A DNA stretch of 64,000 nt from Bacillota bacterium (GCA_029572815.1 JAKPUQ010000059.1:1-64000); one strand, 5' to 3'. Numbered from the stretch's first letter, positions 15,340 through 25,523 are shown. The notes: generated by a model from the sequence alone, not told the origin. Made by a program: numbers and translations.

Positions 15340-16575
15340 ATGCGAACTGTAAAAGACAACGGAATAATGAAGCTCCTGCTCACATTCCTCATGATCATCG
15401 GAGTGCTGGCAGGAGCATACAGACCTGTTCATACGGCCCATGCCGCAGAGGACTTCAGACTGTGGCGCCAGATGGACAGCAGATGGGGCGATACTGCTAT
15501 CGGCGGCTCCAATGTACGCAGATCGGGCTGTTATATAACGTCCATCGCTATGGTCGCAGTTGCCTCAGGTGCAAGGAATACCACGGATTTCAATCCCGGA
15601 GTATTCGCAAAGCAGCTCAATGACATCGGTGCTTTCAACTATTCGGGCGGACTCAGCTCATGGGCTTCCGTAAACAAGGTAGTAAAGGAAATAAGCATTG
15701 ATTCAGCTAACCTCAGCTTCAAGTCAACAGACCAGAAGGGAAAAGCTGCCGAGATCAAGGCGGCTCTCGACAAGGGAAGCTATGTCATTTGCAACGTGGG
15801 CGGACACTGGGTCTATGTCGACGGTGTCATCGGCGATGATGTGTATATGGCTGATCCTGCAAAGGACGATATACTGATGTTCAAGGCATATAACAACGCC
15901 AATATAACATTGTATCAGCTTCTCAAGGGAAAGACCCCCTATAGCGGTTTTACTCCTCTGTATACTCCCGATGGAGCAGCGTCTGTGACTACCACCGCTG
16001 TAACAACAACCACCACTTCTACTACAACCAAAGCAGCAACTACAACTACTAAGGCAACTACAACCACAAAAGCAGTTGTCACTACAAAGGCTGCAACAAC
16101 TACAAAAGCAGCATCCGCTGCCACTAAGGAAGCTTCAACAACTGCAAAGCCTTCAACTACAGTTACATACGTGAAGGGCGAGTATTACTGCCCTGACAGC
16201 AGAACTGTAACTGTTTATTCAGAGGATGGCAAGGAAACTGCCGCTGTTCTTGAGGAAGGCAACATCGTTGATGTTACCGCTGTGAACGGTGACATGGGCG
16301 AGGTAGTTATCAACAGCAAAAAGTGCAGTGTCAGGCTTTCCGAGCTTGTATTCGCAGGCAATGGAAAGAAGCTTGTGATGGGCGATATAAACAATGACGG
16401 CGCCTTTGACGGCTACGATCTTGCACTTATAAATGAATATATCATCAGCCGTTCAAGACTTCCCGAGGGCGTTTCCGTACTTACAAAATCGGAGATAGCC
16501 GCTGCGGACATAAGCGGCGACGGCCTGATAGACAATACTGATGTGCTCATGTATCTTATGCGCATCTGCAATTAA
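15340..16575 (+). CDS. Secreted C39-like cysteine peptidase with Thr-rich linker and dockerin
   Basis: A signal peptide (MKLLLTFLMIIGVLAGAYRP, cleavage near AHAAED) precedes a papain-like C39_2 domain. The likely nucleophile is the Cys in RSGCYITSIAM, the His lies in GGHWVYVDG and an Asp in YMADPAKDD. Then come about 60 residues of Thr/Ala/Lys repeats, an SH3-like stretch (residues about 280-335), and a dockerin with two calcium loops (GDINNDGAFDGYDLALINEY; ADISGDGLIDNTDVLMYLMR). It starts 2 bases after the transglutaminase gene, so the products are likely made together. The ATG follows GGAGGTTAATT. Peptidase substrate unknown. Confidence 0.88.
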   Translation: MRTVKDNGIMKLLLTFLMIIGVLAGAYRPVHTAHAAEDFRLWRQMDSRWGDTAIGGSNVRRSGCYITSIAMVAVASGARNTTDFNPGVFAKQLNDIGAFNYSGGLSSWASVNKVVKEISIDSANLSFKSTDQKGKAAEIKAALDKGSYVICNVGGHWVYVDGVIGDDVYMADPAKDDILMFKAYNNANITLYQLLKGKTPYSGFTPLYTPDGAASVTTTAVTTTTTSTTTKAATTTTKATTTTKAVVTTKAATTTKAASAATKEASTTAKPSTTVTYVKGEYYCPDSRTVTVYSEDGKETAAVLEEGNIVDVTAVNGDMGEVVINSKKCSVRLSELVFAGNGKKLVMGDINNDGAFDGYDLALINEYIISRSRLPEGVSVLTKSEIAAADISGDGLIDNTDVLMYLMRICN

Positions 16576-16590
16576 GGAGAACTTTTACTG

Positions 16591-17556
16591 ATGGAATGGA
16601 CAGAAGTCAACATCTACACAACAGCCGAGGGAATAGAGCTTCTCTGCTCTAAGCTTACAGACATTGGAATCAAGGGATTTTCTATCAAGGATCCCGAGGA
16701 TTTCAAGGAGTTCCTTGAGAACAAGAACGGTCAGTGGGATTACATTGACGAGGATCTCATGGGACTATCCGAATGCGAGACCTGCATCACCGTATATATC
16801 CCTTCAAACGGTCAGGGAGCCGAAATGCTCCTTGCCATAAAATCTATGCTTTCTGAGATGAAGGCTGCCGATGCCGAGGGCGTTTACGGACGTCTTGAGG
16901 CGGAGATGTCAAGTATTCGCGAGGAGGACTGGGCAAACAACTGGAAGCAGTATTTCAAGCCCTTCAAGGTTGGCGAAAAGTTAGTCATCAAGCCTTCCTG
17001 GGAGGACTATGACAACAGTGACGGCAGGATTATTCTTGAGATCGACCCTGCTTCGAGCTTCGGAACAGGCAAACACCACACCACGCGACTCTGTCTGGAG
17101 GTCCTTGAGAAATACCTCAATAAGGGTGACAGGCTGCTGGATATGGGCTGCGGAAGCGGAATACTCTCTATCGGAGCAATGCTCCTGGGAGCTGAGAGCG
17201 CAGTTGCAGTTGATATCGAGGAGAATGCAGCGGTCACTGCTCTTGAGAACGCGGTCAAGAATCACATTCCGAAGGAGAAGTATAAGACATACTTCGGAAA
17301 TATCCTCACCGATGAGAAGCTTGCTGACGAGATCGATGACAAGTATGACATCATCGCAGCAAATATTGTCGCAGATGTACTCATCGCCATGAAGGAAAGC
17401 TTCCTGAGATACCTGAAAAAAGGCGGTATACTTATCGTATCCGGTATCATCGAGGAGCGTATGGACGAGGTCGTCGACGCACTGAAGTCAGTTGGCTTCA
17501 AAGATCCCGAGCCCGAGGTCCGTGAGGGCTGGGCAGCGGTCAAATTCACAGTTTAA
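16591..17556 (+). CDS. prmA: Ribosomal protein L11 methyltransferase
   Basis: PrmA adds methyl groups from SAM to ribosomal protein L11. The 321-residue protein has the N-terminal substrate-binding part (WTEVNIYTTAEGIELLCSKL), EEDWANNWKQYFKP, and the SAM site LLDMGCGSGILSIGA with the VDIEENA strand. Length is normal. AAGGAGA precedes the ATG. It lies 15 bases after the dockerin peptidase gene and may be read with it. Confidence 0.95.
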   Translation: MEWTEVNIYTTAEGIELLCSKLTDIGIKGFSIKDPEDFKEFLENKNGQWDYIDEDLMGLSECETCITVYIPSNGQGAEMLLAIKSMLSEMKAADAEGVYGRLEAEMSSIREEDWANNWKQYFKPFKVGEKLVIKPSWEDYDNSDGRIILEIDPASSFGTGKHHTTRLCLEVLEKYLNKGDRLLDMGCGSGILSIGAMLLGAESAVAVDIEENAAVTALENAVKNHIPKEKYKTYFGNILTDEKLADEIDDKYDIIAANIVADVLIAMKESFLRYLKKGGILIVSGIIEERMDEVVDALKSVGFKDPEPEVREGWAAVKFTV

Positions 17557-17608
17557 TATTATGCAGTGCATATATTGATATCATCATTTATATAAGGAGA
17601 ATAGAAAA

Positions 17609-18811
17609 ATGGGACTTTTTAAGAAGAAGAACAATCAGAAGGAAGAAGCAGCTTCAACAGCAGTAACTGATCCTAAGGAAGGCATGAAAATACTTATCCT
17701 TAATAAGCTCAATGAAAAGCTGAGCGGTACTCTTTACGATGACTGCGTTATTATGCCCAAGGGCTTTACCATCGATGTTCAGGTGGCAAGACTTGATGAC
17801 GTTGAGGGCGTAAAGGTGCTCCAGGTGGTATTCATCGTAAGACATGACGACTTCGATGAGCCTCTCATCGAGCCTGTTGATGCTCAGGGCAGAACTGAAG
17901 AGGACGTTGCTCAGATGGCTGTTGAGATCTTCCACGGCGGCGTATGGCATCCCCTTGATCAGAGCGTGACCAAGAAGAACGGTATCCATGTTCCTGTTGA
18001 CTTCCTCAGACAGCACTATGACTTCGATATGTACTGCCAGTCTGTTGTAAGAATAGGCGTAAAGGACAAGGAGCCCACAATGCTGGTAAACTTCATCAGG
18101 AACGAGATACCCAAGTATATCGGTTCAAAGAAGTACTACTGGCTCAGAATATACCTTGCAAAGTTCAAGGAGAAGGAGATCATCGAGGTCCGTCTCAACG
18201 GTTCTGTTCTTGTTGAGCTCCCTCAGTACTTCAAGGAGTACGTTGAAAAGGAGATGAATGCTACCGAGACCTTCGTTTCCGAGAAGCAGTATGCGATACT
18301 TGTTCAGCGTGAGGAGGATCAGTGTCCCTTCAAGAAGGAACTGGTAATGTCTGCTGCCAAGGAGACTATCCAGTCGATGACAAAGATCACATCAAGAGAA
18401 GAATATATTGAAATGTCCAAGAAGCTTGAGGAACTCACAGAGGGCAACAAGGATCTGGCAGCTGAGATAAGAGTATTTATCCCTGAGATCTTTGCAAAGC
18501 TCACTTTGGGCTACCGTGAGGGCGACAGCCTCTTCCTCCTTGAGGGTGAGGGTGAAGAACAGCAGAGCATTGAGTTCAAGAAGACTCAGCTCCGTTCGTA
18601 TTTCTACCTCCAGCAGGCTATCCTGGAATTCCTCAGCACAAGGCCTTCTCAGGAGGACGTTTCCCGTATAGTTACCAACAGCGTTGCATTCAGAGAGCTG
18701 AAGAAGGCTCTTGACACCGCTAAGGAGGAGAACAGAGAGCTCAAGCCTGAGGATCTCTACGTTCCCGGTACTTCCTACAAGATTGGCCATGAGGGCTACA
18801 GAGTCTGGTAA
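17609..18811 (+). CDS. Conserved-looking hypothetical protein (400 aa)
   Basis: A cytoplasmic protein with a basic start (MGLFKKKNNQKEE), a central region with ARLDDVEGVKVLQVVFIVRH and FHGGVWHPLDQS, and an acidic C-terminal third ending GTSYKIGHEGYRVW. No membrane span, signal peptide or catalytic motif is evident to me, and I cannot assign a family. Codon use resembles highly expressed neighbours. AAGGAG precedes the ATG, and it is followed by a strong terminator, so it closes the unit begun by the moxR operon or stands alone. Confidence 0.85.
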   Translation: MGLFKKKNNQKEEAASTAVTDPKEGMKILILNKLNEKLSGTLYDDCVIMPKGFTIDVQVARLDDVEGVKVLQVVFIVRHDDFDEPLIEPVDAQGRTEEDVAQMAVEIFHGGVWHPLDQSVTKKNGIHVPVDFLRQHYDFDMYCQSVVRIGVKDKEPTMLVNFIRNEIPKYIGSKKYYWLRIYLAKFKEKEIIEVRLNGSVLVELPQYFKEYVEKEMNATETFVSEKQYAILVQREEDQCPFKKELVMSAAKETIQSMTKITSREEYIEMSKKLEELTEGNKDLAAEIRVFIPEIFAKLTLGYREGDSLFLLEGEGEEQQSIEFKKTQLRSYFYLQQAILEFLSTRPSQEDVSRIVTNSVAFRELKKALDTAKEENRELKPEDLYVPGTSYKIGHEGYRVW

Positions 18812-18821
18812 GACCGTTTAC

Positions 18822-18853
18822 ACTTCCCCTGTACTGTGCAGGGGAAGTTTTTT
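18822..18853 (+). terminator. Terminator
   Basis: A perfect 10-bp stem ACTTCCCCTG with CAGGGGAAGT around a 7-base loop, then TTTTTT. Confidence 0.93.
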
Positions 18854-18874
18854 GCGGAATATAGTAAAAAAAGC

Positions 18875-18903
18875 TTGACAAAGCTCTTTGTTTGTGATAA
18901 AAT
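18875..18903 (+). promoter_or_regulatory. Promoter of rplU-prp-rpmA
   Basis: TTGACA (18875-18880), a 17-base spacer and TAAAAT (18898-18903). Confidence 0.85.
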
Positions 18904-18909
18904 ATTATT

Positions 18910-18988
18910 GCCGCTTGTAAACAGGCTTTAAAGTTGTGCCATCACACGCCTGTAACAGCGAGTTTATTGAAAAGGCAGGTGCCACAAT
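18910..18988 (+). ncRNA. Probable L21 leader RNA
   Basis: Between the promoter and rplU the RNA can fold with ACAGGC pairing GCCTGT and outer CGCTTGT pairing with ACAGCG. Firmicutes rplU operons usually carry an L21 leader used in feedback control. Position and pairing fit, but the class was not tested. Confidence 0.55.
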
Positions 18989-19300
18989 ATGTACGCAGTT
19001 ATTGAAACCGGCGGAAAGCAGTATCAGGTTAATGAGGGAGATATCATCTTCATCGAGAAGCTTGCAGCAGAGGCTGATGAGACAGTTACTTTCGATAAGG
19101 TAGTTGCTCTCGGAGCAGACGATGGTCTTAAGATCGGTACACCCTATGTTGACGGTGCAGCAGTAAGCGCTAAGGTTCTGAAGAACGGCAAGGCTAAGAA
19201 GATCGCTGTTTTCACTTACAAGCCCAAGAAGGGTGAGAAGAAGAAGCAGGGTCACAGACAGCCTTACACTCAGGTGAAGATCGAAGCTATCAAGGCTTGA
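18989..19300 (+). CDS. rplU: 50S ribosomal protein L21
   Basis: L21 is a structural protein of the large subunit. The 103-residue product starts [20 protein letters not shown] and ends [12 protein letters not shown], both diagnostic, at normal length. It heads the rplU-prp-rpmA operon that is conserved in Firmicutes. Confidence 0.98.
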   Translation: MYAVIETGGKQYQVNEGDIIFIEKLAAEADETVTFDKVVALGADDGLKIGTPYVDGAAVSAKVLKNGKAKKIAVFTYKPKKGEKKKQGHRQPYTQVKIEAIKA

Positions 19301-19302
19301 TC

Positions 19303-19614
19303 ATGATCCGCGCAGAATTTTATGAAAAGCAGGGGCTCCTGACAGGCTTTAAGTTCAGCGGTCATTCGGGTTATGCCGAGGCCGGCGAGGACGTAGCCTG
19401 TGCGGCTGTTTCCTCAGCTGTACAGCTTACCGCAAATATCCTCGGAGAATTCGGCCTACAGCCGAAGATCACAGTGGGTGACAATGTCATCGAATGTATC
19501 TGCGAGGACGGCGGAGAGATACCGCCAAGACTGCTGAATGTTTTGAAACAGCATTTTGAGGCTATACTGGATGAGTTCCCTAACACGATCAAAATCATTA
19601 TTTCGGAGGTGTAA
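19303..19614 (+). CDS. prp: Ribosomal-processing cysteine protease Prp
   Basis: Prp removes the N-terminal extension of L27 in Firmicutes. The 103-residue protein has the conserved His and Cys in [20 protein letters not shown] (His21, Cys33 from the ATG at 19303). I chose this ATG over the in-frame TTG at 19297 since the family starts near IRAEF. It lies between rplU and rpmA as usual. The L27 encoded next carries the extension that Prp cleaves, so the pair is coherent. Confidence 0.93.
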   Translation: MIRAEFYEKQGLLTGFKFSGHSGYAEAGEDVACAAVSSAVQLTANILGEFGLQPKITVGDNVIECICEDGGEIPPRLLNVLKQHFEAILDEFPNTIKIIISEV

Positions 19615-19616
19615 GT

Positions 19617-19901
19617 ATGTTAAAGATCAGTATGCAGTTCTTCGCTCATAAGAAGGGTGTTGGTTCTACTAAGAACGGACGTGACTCTGAGGCTAAGAGA
19701 CTCGGTGTCAAGAGAGCAGACGGTCAGTTCGTTAAGGCAGGCAACATTCTCGTTCGTCAGAGAGGTACACATATCCATCCCGGTAACGGTGTTGGTATCG
19801 GTTCAGATGATACATTATTCGCTACAGTAAGCGGTAAGGTAAAGTTTGAGCGTTTCGGCCGTGACCGTAAGAAGGTTTCTGTTTACGAGATTGAGCAGTA
19901 A
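19617..19901 (+). CDS. rpmA: 50S ribosomal protein L27 with cleavable N-terminal extension
   Basis: The 94-residue protein starts [20 protein letters not shown]. The QFF-AHKKG junction matches the Prp cleavage site of Firmicutes L27, so the mature protein should begin AHKKG. The GSTKNGRDS stretch and the C-terminal beta domain are normal. The exposed N-terminus of mature L27 reaches the peptidyl-transferase centre. GGAGGTGTAAGT precedes the ATG. Confidence 0.97.
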   Translation: MLKISMQFFAHKKGVGSTKNGRDSEAKRLGVKRADGQFVKAGNILVRQRGTHIHPGNGVGIGSDDTLFATVSGKVKFERFGRDRKKVSVYEIEQ

Positions 19902-19920
19902 CAGCCATAACGTGACAATA

Positions 19921-19947
19921 AAACCCGAGCATTAGCTTGGGTTTTTT
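19921..19947 (+). terminator. Terminator after rpmA
   Basis: ACCCGAGC pairs with GCTTGGGT (one G-T pair), followed by TTTTTT. Confidence 0.85.
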
Positions 19948-19953
19948 CTTTAG

Positions 19954-21246
<1,293 letters not shown>

Positions 21247-21247
21247 T

Positions 21248-21670
21248 ATGAGCAGAGAAAAACTTACAGAGCGTGAAGCTAATTCATACAGTCCGCTGAC
21301 ACTGGCTTTTCTGGGTGACAGCGTATATGATACACTGGTGAGAGAGTATCTTCTCCGCAGGGCTAATATGCCTGTGGCGAAGCTTCATTCCGCAAAGATC
21401 AGACTGGTCTGTGCGGAGTTCCAGTCAAAAGCCTACGACCTCGTTGCAGAGCAGCTTTCGGAGCATGAGCTTGCGGTCTTAAAAAGGGGACGCAATGCTA
21501 CGGGCAATACTGTTCCGAAGCACGCAGACGCTGCGGAGTACCGCCGCGCAACTGCGCTTGAGTGCCTGTTCGGATACCTTTATCTGACAGGCGGAAACGA
21601 GCGTATCAGCGAGCTGTTTGAACTTATCATAAATTCAGATCTTAAAGAAAATGAACAGATAGGAGTGTAA
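21248..21670 (+). CDS. mrnC: Mini-ribonuclease 3 (MrnC)
   Basis: MrnC matures 23S rRNA ends in Firmicutes. It is a lone RNase III catalytic domain without an RNA-binding domain. The 140-residue product has LTLAFLGDSVYDTLVREYLL (catalytic Asp/Glu region) and KRGRNATGNTVPKHADAAEY, then RRATALECLFGYLYLTG, typical of the family. It starts 1 base after obgE, and yebC follows after 4 bases. Confidence 0.93.
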   Translation: MSREKLTEREANSYSPLTLAFLGDSVYDTLVREYLLRRANMPVAKLHSAKIRLVCAEFQSKAYDLVAEQLSEHELAVLKRGRNATGNTVPKHADAAEYRRATALECLFGYLYLTGGNERISELFELIINSDLKENEQIGV

Positions 21671-21674
21671 AACT

Positions 21675-22409
21675 ATGTCAGGTCATTCAAAATGGAATAA
21701 TATCAAGCGTAAAAAGGAAGCGACCGATGCTGCAAAGGGCAAGATCTTTACAAAGATCGGCCGTGAGATCACAGTTGTTGTTAAGGAAGGCGGTCCCGAC
21801 CCCAACAACAATGCTAAGCTTCGTGACCTTATCGCAAAGGCAAAGTCAAACAACGTGCCTAACGACAATATCGATCGTATCATCAAGAAGGCAGCAGGCG
21901 ACGGCGACAAGAACAACTACGAGAACATCACATATGAGGGATATGGTCCTAACGGCGTTGCTGTTATCGTAGAGTGCCTTACAGACAACAGAAACAGAAC
22001 AGCAGGCGAGGTTCGTCACTATTTCGATAAGTTCGGCGGAAATCTCGGTACTATCGGCTGCGTGTCCTTCATGTTCACCAACAAGGGTATCGTTATCCTC
22101 GAGAACACAGGCCTCGATGAGGACAAGGTAATGGACGATGTATTTGAGTGCGGCGGAGATGATTTCGACATCAACGAGGAGACTGTTGAGATCGAGTGTG
22201 CTCCCGAGAATGTAGGTGCAGTTCGTGAGGCTCTTACAGCAAAGGGCTACAACGTACTTTCAGCTGAGGCTGAAATGATCCCTGCAAACTATACAACTCT
22301 TACAGACGAGGATCATATCAAGAAGATGAACCTTCTTCTTGAGCACCTTGAGGAGAACGATGACGTTCAGAACGTATACCACAACTGGGAGATGCCCGAG
22401 GAAGAATAA
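21675..22409 (+). CDS. YebC/PmpR-family protein
   Basis: The 244-residue protein starts MSGHSKWNNIKRKKEATDAA and contains GYGPNGVAVIVECLTDNRNR and the GGNLGTIGCVSFMF stretch, diagnostic of YebC/TACO1-like proteins. They were long annotated as transcription regulators, and more recent work ties the family to ribosome function. The acidic end (PEEE) is usual. AGGAGTGTAAAACT precedes the ATG. Confidence 0.96.
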   Translation: MSGHSKWNNIKRKKEATDAAKGKIFTKIGREITVVVKEGGPDPNNNAKLRDLIAKAKSNNVPNDNIDRIIKKAAGDGDKNNYENITYEGYGPNGVAVIVECLTDNRNRTAGEVRHYFDKFGGNLGTIGCVSFMFTNKGIVILENTGLDEDKVMDDVFECGGDDFDINEETVEIECAPENVGAVREALTAKGYNVLSAEAEMIPANYTTLTDEDHIKKMNLLLEHLEENDDVQNVYHNWEMPEEE

Positions 22410-22463
22410 TTACCTGGGGCAGCTCTGCTGCCCCCCTCTATTACAGCGAACAGGAGCTTGTAT

Positions 22464-22964
22464 ATGACTATTACCATAAAGAAGATCGGTAGCGATACCG
22501 AACTCAAGGAGACAGCGCAGCTGGCGGACATTATATGGCACGAGTGCTTCACCGGTATTATCAGTGAAGGACAGATCGACTATATGGTCGGAAAATTTCA
22601 GTCATACAAGGCTATGACTAAGCAGCTCATCGATCAGGACTACAGCTACTTTGCGGTTCGTGATGACGGAGAGCTTTGCGGTTATATCGGCATGAAGCCT
22701 GAAAAAGATCACCGCTTTTTCCTCAGCAAGCTTTATCTGCGCAAGGATAAGCGGGGAAGGGGGATCGCTTCGCAGATGCTGGAAAAGGTATTTGATGAAG
22801 CGAGAGACTGCGGCAAGACTCATGTCTATCTCACAGTAAACAAGCATAACGTTCACGCAATAGACGTATATAAGAAGACGGGCTTTACAATAACCGATGA
22901 GGTGGTCACCGATATCGGAGAAGGCTACGTTATGGACGACTACATAATGACATATGAGCTTTAA
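22464..22964 (+). CDS. GNAT-family N-acetyltransferase
   Basis: The start is the ATG at 22464 behind AGGAG (the in-frame TTG at 22458 overlaps that site). The 166-residue protein has the acetyl-CoA motif LYLRKDKRGRGIASQMLEKV (Q/RxxGxG/A) and a C-terminal YKKTGFTITDE, as in GNAT enzymes. The substrate is not readable. It is preceded by a GC hairpin at 22416-22434 that lacks a T run. Confidence 0.88.
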   Translation: MTITIKKIGSDTELKETAQLADIIWHECFTGIISEGQIDYMVGKFQSYKAMTKQLIDQDYSYFAVRDDGELCGYIGMKPEKDHRFFLSKLYLRKDKRGRGIASQMLEKVFDEARDCGKTHVYLTVNKHNVHAIDVYKKTGFTITDEVVTDIGEGYVMDDYIMTYEL

Positions 22965-22993
22965 AAATGTTTTAAAGCACTAACAGTTATATA

Positions 22994-23022
22994 TTGACTT
23001 GCTTCCCTATATAATGTATAAT
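22994..23022 (+). promoter_or_regulatory. Promoter for mntP
   Basis: TTGACT (22994-22999), a 17-base spacer and TATAAT (23017-23022). Confidence 0.8.
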
Positions 23023-23029
23023 AAGCTAT

Positions 23030-23184
23030 GTTATATGAGGGAGTAGTTAACACACATTAGTGTGCGGCAAGCCGACATACTGGCGCAATGAGCGCCCGGT
23101 TTTGCCTTAAATAATGAGACTCATGTACGGCTTTATCGCTGTACCTGAGCAGGATTTCGGGTACGCAGGTATCCGAATTTTTTT
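23030..23184 (+). ncRNA. yybP-ykoY (manganese) riboswitch with terminator
   Basis: The leader has GGGAGTAG near 23039 and GCCGACATACTGGC near 23071, the conserved halves of the Mn2+ binding core. An expression platform ends in TTCGGGTAC (23156-23164) paired with GTATCCGAA (23169-23177) and seven T. The next gene is an MntP exporter, the classical target. Mn2+ binding should prevent termination and turn the exporter on. Confidence 0.88.
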
Positions 23185-23197
23185 GAGAGGACTTTGT

Positions 23198-23766
23198 ATG
23201 GGAATAACGGAATTACTGCTCATATCTCTTGGACTTGCTATGGACGCCTTTTCCGTGTCTGTATGTAAGGGGCTGAGCATGAAAAAGCTCAACCTGAAGG
23301 GCGGAGTGATAACAGCCCTGTTCTTTGGCGTATTTCAGGCGCTGATGCCAATGATAGGCTATTTCTTGGGAAGCCGTTTCGCAGACTTTATAAGCTCATT
23401 CAGTCATTGGGTCTCTTTCGGACTGCTGGCGGTCATTGGCGGCAAAATGATGATAGAGGCAGTCAGAGGCGGTGATGAGGAGGAGAGCGGCAAGGAGTAC
23501 AGCCTTGATATCAAGGAGCTGTTCCTGCTGGCTGTCGCAACAAGTATAGATGCTCTGGCGGTGGGGATAGTTTTTGCTGCGGAAAAAACCCTGTTTTCTC
23601 ATCGGTCACTGTCATAGGTGTTGTTACATTTTTGCTTTCCCTCATTGGTGTTTACATCGGACACCGCTTCGGCAGCAAATACGAGAAAAAGGCCGAGCTT
23701 GCAGGCGGTGCAGTGCTGGTGCTCATAGGAGCAAAGCTGCTCCTTGAGGGGCTTGGCGTTATATAA
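23198..23766 (+). CDS. mntP: Manganese efflux pump MntP, frameshifted in an A6 run
   Basis: MntP exports excess Mn2+. From the ATG at 23198 (GAGAGG upstream) the protein reads LISLGLAMDAFSVSVCKG and later VATSIDALAVGIVFAAEK, with the Asp-containing spans of the DUF204 family. A run of six A at 23583-23588 breaks the frame and gives a stop at 23617. With seven A the protein continues NPVFSSVTVIGVVTFLLSLI, then IGHRFGSKYEKKAELAGG, and ends at 23766 with the usual 189 residues. The C-terminal third is intact in the shifted frame, so the break is recent or a base-calling error. Confidence 0.88.
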
Positions 23767-23801
23767 ACAGAAAACCGAGGGCTTATGTATTCACCCTCGG
23801 T
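23767..23801 (-). terminator. Terminator for the InlB-repeat dockerin gene
   Basis: On the minus strand ACCGAGGG pairs with CCCTCGGT around a 12-base loop, followed by TTTTCTGTTT. Confidence 0.75.
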
Positions 23802-23817
23802 AAACTTACGTTTTGTG

Positions 23818-23840
23818 AGACTGCTTAGCAGTCTTTTTTA
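23818..23840 (+). terminator. Terminator after mntP
   Basis: AGACTGC and GCAGTCT form a 7-bp stem around TTA, then TTTTTTATTTTT. It overlaps the stop codon of the convergent gene. Confidence 0.85.
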
Positions 23841-25295
23841 TTTTTCGGCGGGAACAAGAGTTGTGATCTTCTTGAGAAGGAACTCCTGTATCATAAGTGC
23901 GTCGCCAGAAGTGATGCCCTCAATTTCCTTATCAACATCGCCGTTGTTTGCGCCCTCACGTGTGAGGTGCTTGGGTTCGCTGCCCTCTACGCCGTACTTA
24001 TCGGGATTTGCGATAGACTGCATAAGAAGGATAGCATCAGCAAGCTCGACGCTTCCGTCGCAGTTTGAGTCACCGTAATTAATGCCGCTAACAGGTGCTG
24101 AGGTAGTAGTTGTTGTCTCGGAAGGAGCAGATGTGGTAGTTGTCTCAGTCACTGTTGTAGTAGTGGTCTCAGTCACAGTGGTTGTTGTAGTGGTTACAGG
24201 ATCTGTGACTGTTGTTGTGGTGACATCAGAACCTGCCTCATTCCAGATCGCTGTAAATCTGATACCGAGTCCGGGAGCGGCACCCTTGATAGTGTATTCC
24301 TCACCGGCCTGTACTATATCGTCACCGTTCTGCCAGCCGCCGAATGTAAAGCCTTCCTTTGTGATGGGGCATTCGGGAGCAGTGATAGCTGTACCTGTAT
24401 ATCCTGGTACCTTTACATTATTTTTGTCTGCCGAGAAAACGACAACGTATCTTAAAGGTGACCAGTTGGGTTCAATAAGGACGTCACTGGAAGGCATTAC
24501 AAAGACAGCATTGGGCTCATAGTCCTTGCCGTCTGTAATGCAGTGCCAGCTTTTGATCTCATAACCGATCCTTGAGAAACGGTCAGCTGACTGAAGGGAA
24601 GTGGGGAATGATTCTGCCAGTTCATACTCCTGGAATGTAGCGCCGATTATACCCTCAAAGTCGCCTGCGGAGTATTTGATCTTGTAGATCTTCTTGAGAT
24701 TCGGACGGAGGATTATGTCCTCGTCGCCGACAAGAATATATGTATTTACCTCGAATTCGTGAACACCATCGGTCCAGCCCTTCTGATCATAGCCCTCCTG
24801 TTTGAATTTCCATGAGGGGATCAGTATATATCTGCCCTTGAGGGCGTTCTGTGCGGGGACGTACTTTTCGGATTCCTTATCGATCTCGCTGTTCTTTTCG
24901 ACTCTGAAAATGACCTTGTGGAAGTTTTCGTCCTCCTCATCGATCCATACAGGATGAAGGTCAACGTTTTTTGTGTCCACTGTCAAAACGGTACCACCGG
25001 GGTATGCAACGATATCATCAGCAGACCAACAGCTGAAGATATAACCCTCACGCTCGGGAACAACATTTGTAATGTATACGGAAGAATTGGGATCTGTCTC
25101 AATATCCTCGATTGACTGAGGATTTCCGTCCTTGTCATCGGGGATAGTGATTCCTTCGCCGCTGAGATCATAATGTACTATGCATTTGTCAGGTGTTACC
25201 TCATCTGCTACTGCGCTGAAGCTCACATTAAAGGAACAGAGCGCCATCACAGCCGAAGCCATGACAGAGGTAACGTTTTTTAAAAATGGTTTCAT
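23838..25295 (-). CDS. Secreted InlB B-repeat protein with Thr-rich linker and dockerin
   Basis: The start is the ATG at 25293-25295, behind GGGAGGG. A signal peptide (KNVTSVMASAVMALCSFNVS, cleavage near SAVADE) precedes about four Listeria-Bacteroides-type repeat modules: REGYIFSCWS, KQEGYDQKGWTDG, FSRIGYEIKSWHC, KEGFTFGGWQNG. Then follow a Thr/Val linker and a dockerin (GDSNCDGSVELADAILLMQS; GDVDKEIEGITSGDALMIQE). The second calcium loop is irregular. It is likely a non-catalytic, surface or cellulosome-associated binding protein of about 485 residues. It is the second gene after DUF4250 on this strand. Confidence 0.85.
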   Translation of the reverse strand: MKPFLKNVTSVMASAVMALCSFNVSFSAVADEVTPDKCIVHYDLSGEGITIPDDKDGNPQSIEDIETDPNSSVYITNVVPEREGYIFSCWSADDIVAYPGGTVLTVDTKNVDLHPVWIDEEDENFHKVIFRVEKNSEIDKESEKYVPAQNALKGRYILIPSWKFKQEGYDQKGWTDGVHEFEVNTYILVGDEDIILRPNLKKIYKIKYSAGDFEGIIGATFQEYELAESFPTSLQSADRFSRIGYEIKSWHCITDGKDYEPNAVFVMPSSDVLIEPNWSPLRYVVVFSADKNNVKVPGYTGTAITAPECPITKEGFTFGGWQNGDDIVQAGEEYTIKGAAPGLGIRFTAIWNEAGSDVTTTTVTDPVTTTTTTVTETTTTTVTETTTTSAPSETTTTTSAPVSGINYGDSNCDGSVELADAILLMQSIANPDKYGVEGSEPKHLTREGANNGDVDKEIEGITSGDALMIQEFLLKKITTLVPAEK

Positions 25296-25346
25296 AAGCC
25301 CTCCCATCCGATGCAGTTGCATCGCTCAGTATCCGATATGGGGATA

Positions 25347-25523
25347 CTATCTGAATGAATTAGTATTTGGATCATAAACATATCCGATGCCGCTCAGTTT
25401 GCTGCTGATCTCCTCCTCGGGGATACACAGGCTCTTGCAGAGCTCTTCAAAAGAAGGATACTCATCACGGAGAAGAGTATTGATATAGCTGAGTAAAATA
25501 ACGGGGTCATTTGGTAAATTCAT
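25347..25523 (-). CDS. DUF4250 family small protein
   Basis: The ATG at 25521-25523 follows AAAGGAGAA. The 58-residue product MNLPNDPVILLSYINTLLRD, then YPSFEELCKSLCIPEEEISS and GIGYVYDPNTNSF, is a clear match to the DUF4250 family of small Firmicutes proteins with a helix-turn-helix-like layout. Function unknown. It has its own promoter at 25635-25663, with about 110 bases of leader. Confidence 0.85.
   Translation of the reverse strand: MNLPNDPVILLSYINTLLRDEYPSFEELCKSLCIPEEEISSKLSGIGYVYDPNTNSFR

Noticed and set aside
15970-16160. Direct repeats of ACT/ACA triplets that might suggest a CRISPR array or repeat element
   Set aside because: The triplets encode the Thr-rich linker of the C39-like dockerin protein, with no spacer-repeat periodicity.
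22416-22434. GGGGCAGC/GCTGCCCC hairpin after yebC as a terminator
   Set aside because: No T run follows (CCTCTATT), so termination is unlikely to be Rho-independent. It may still help end or stabilise the transcript.
24082-24522. Val-rich plus-strand frame
   Set aside because: It is the antisense of the Thr-rich linker and repeats of the dockerin gene; repeated ACN codons read as Val on the other strand.
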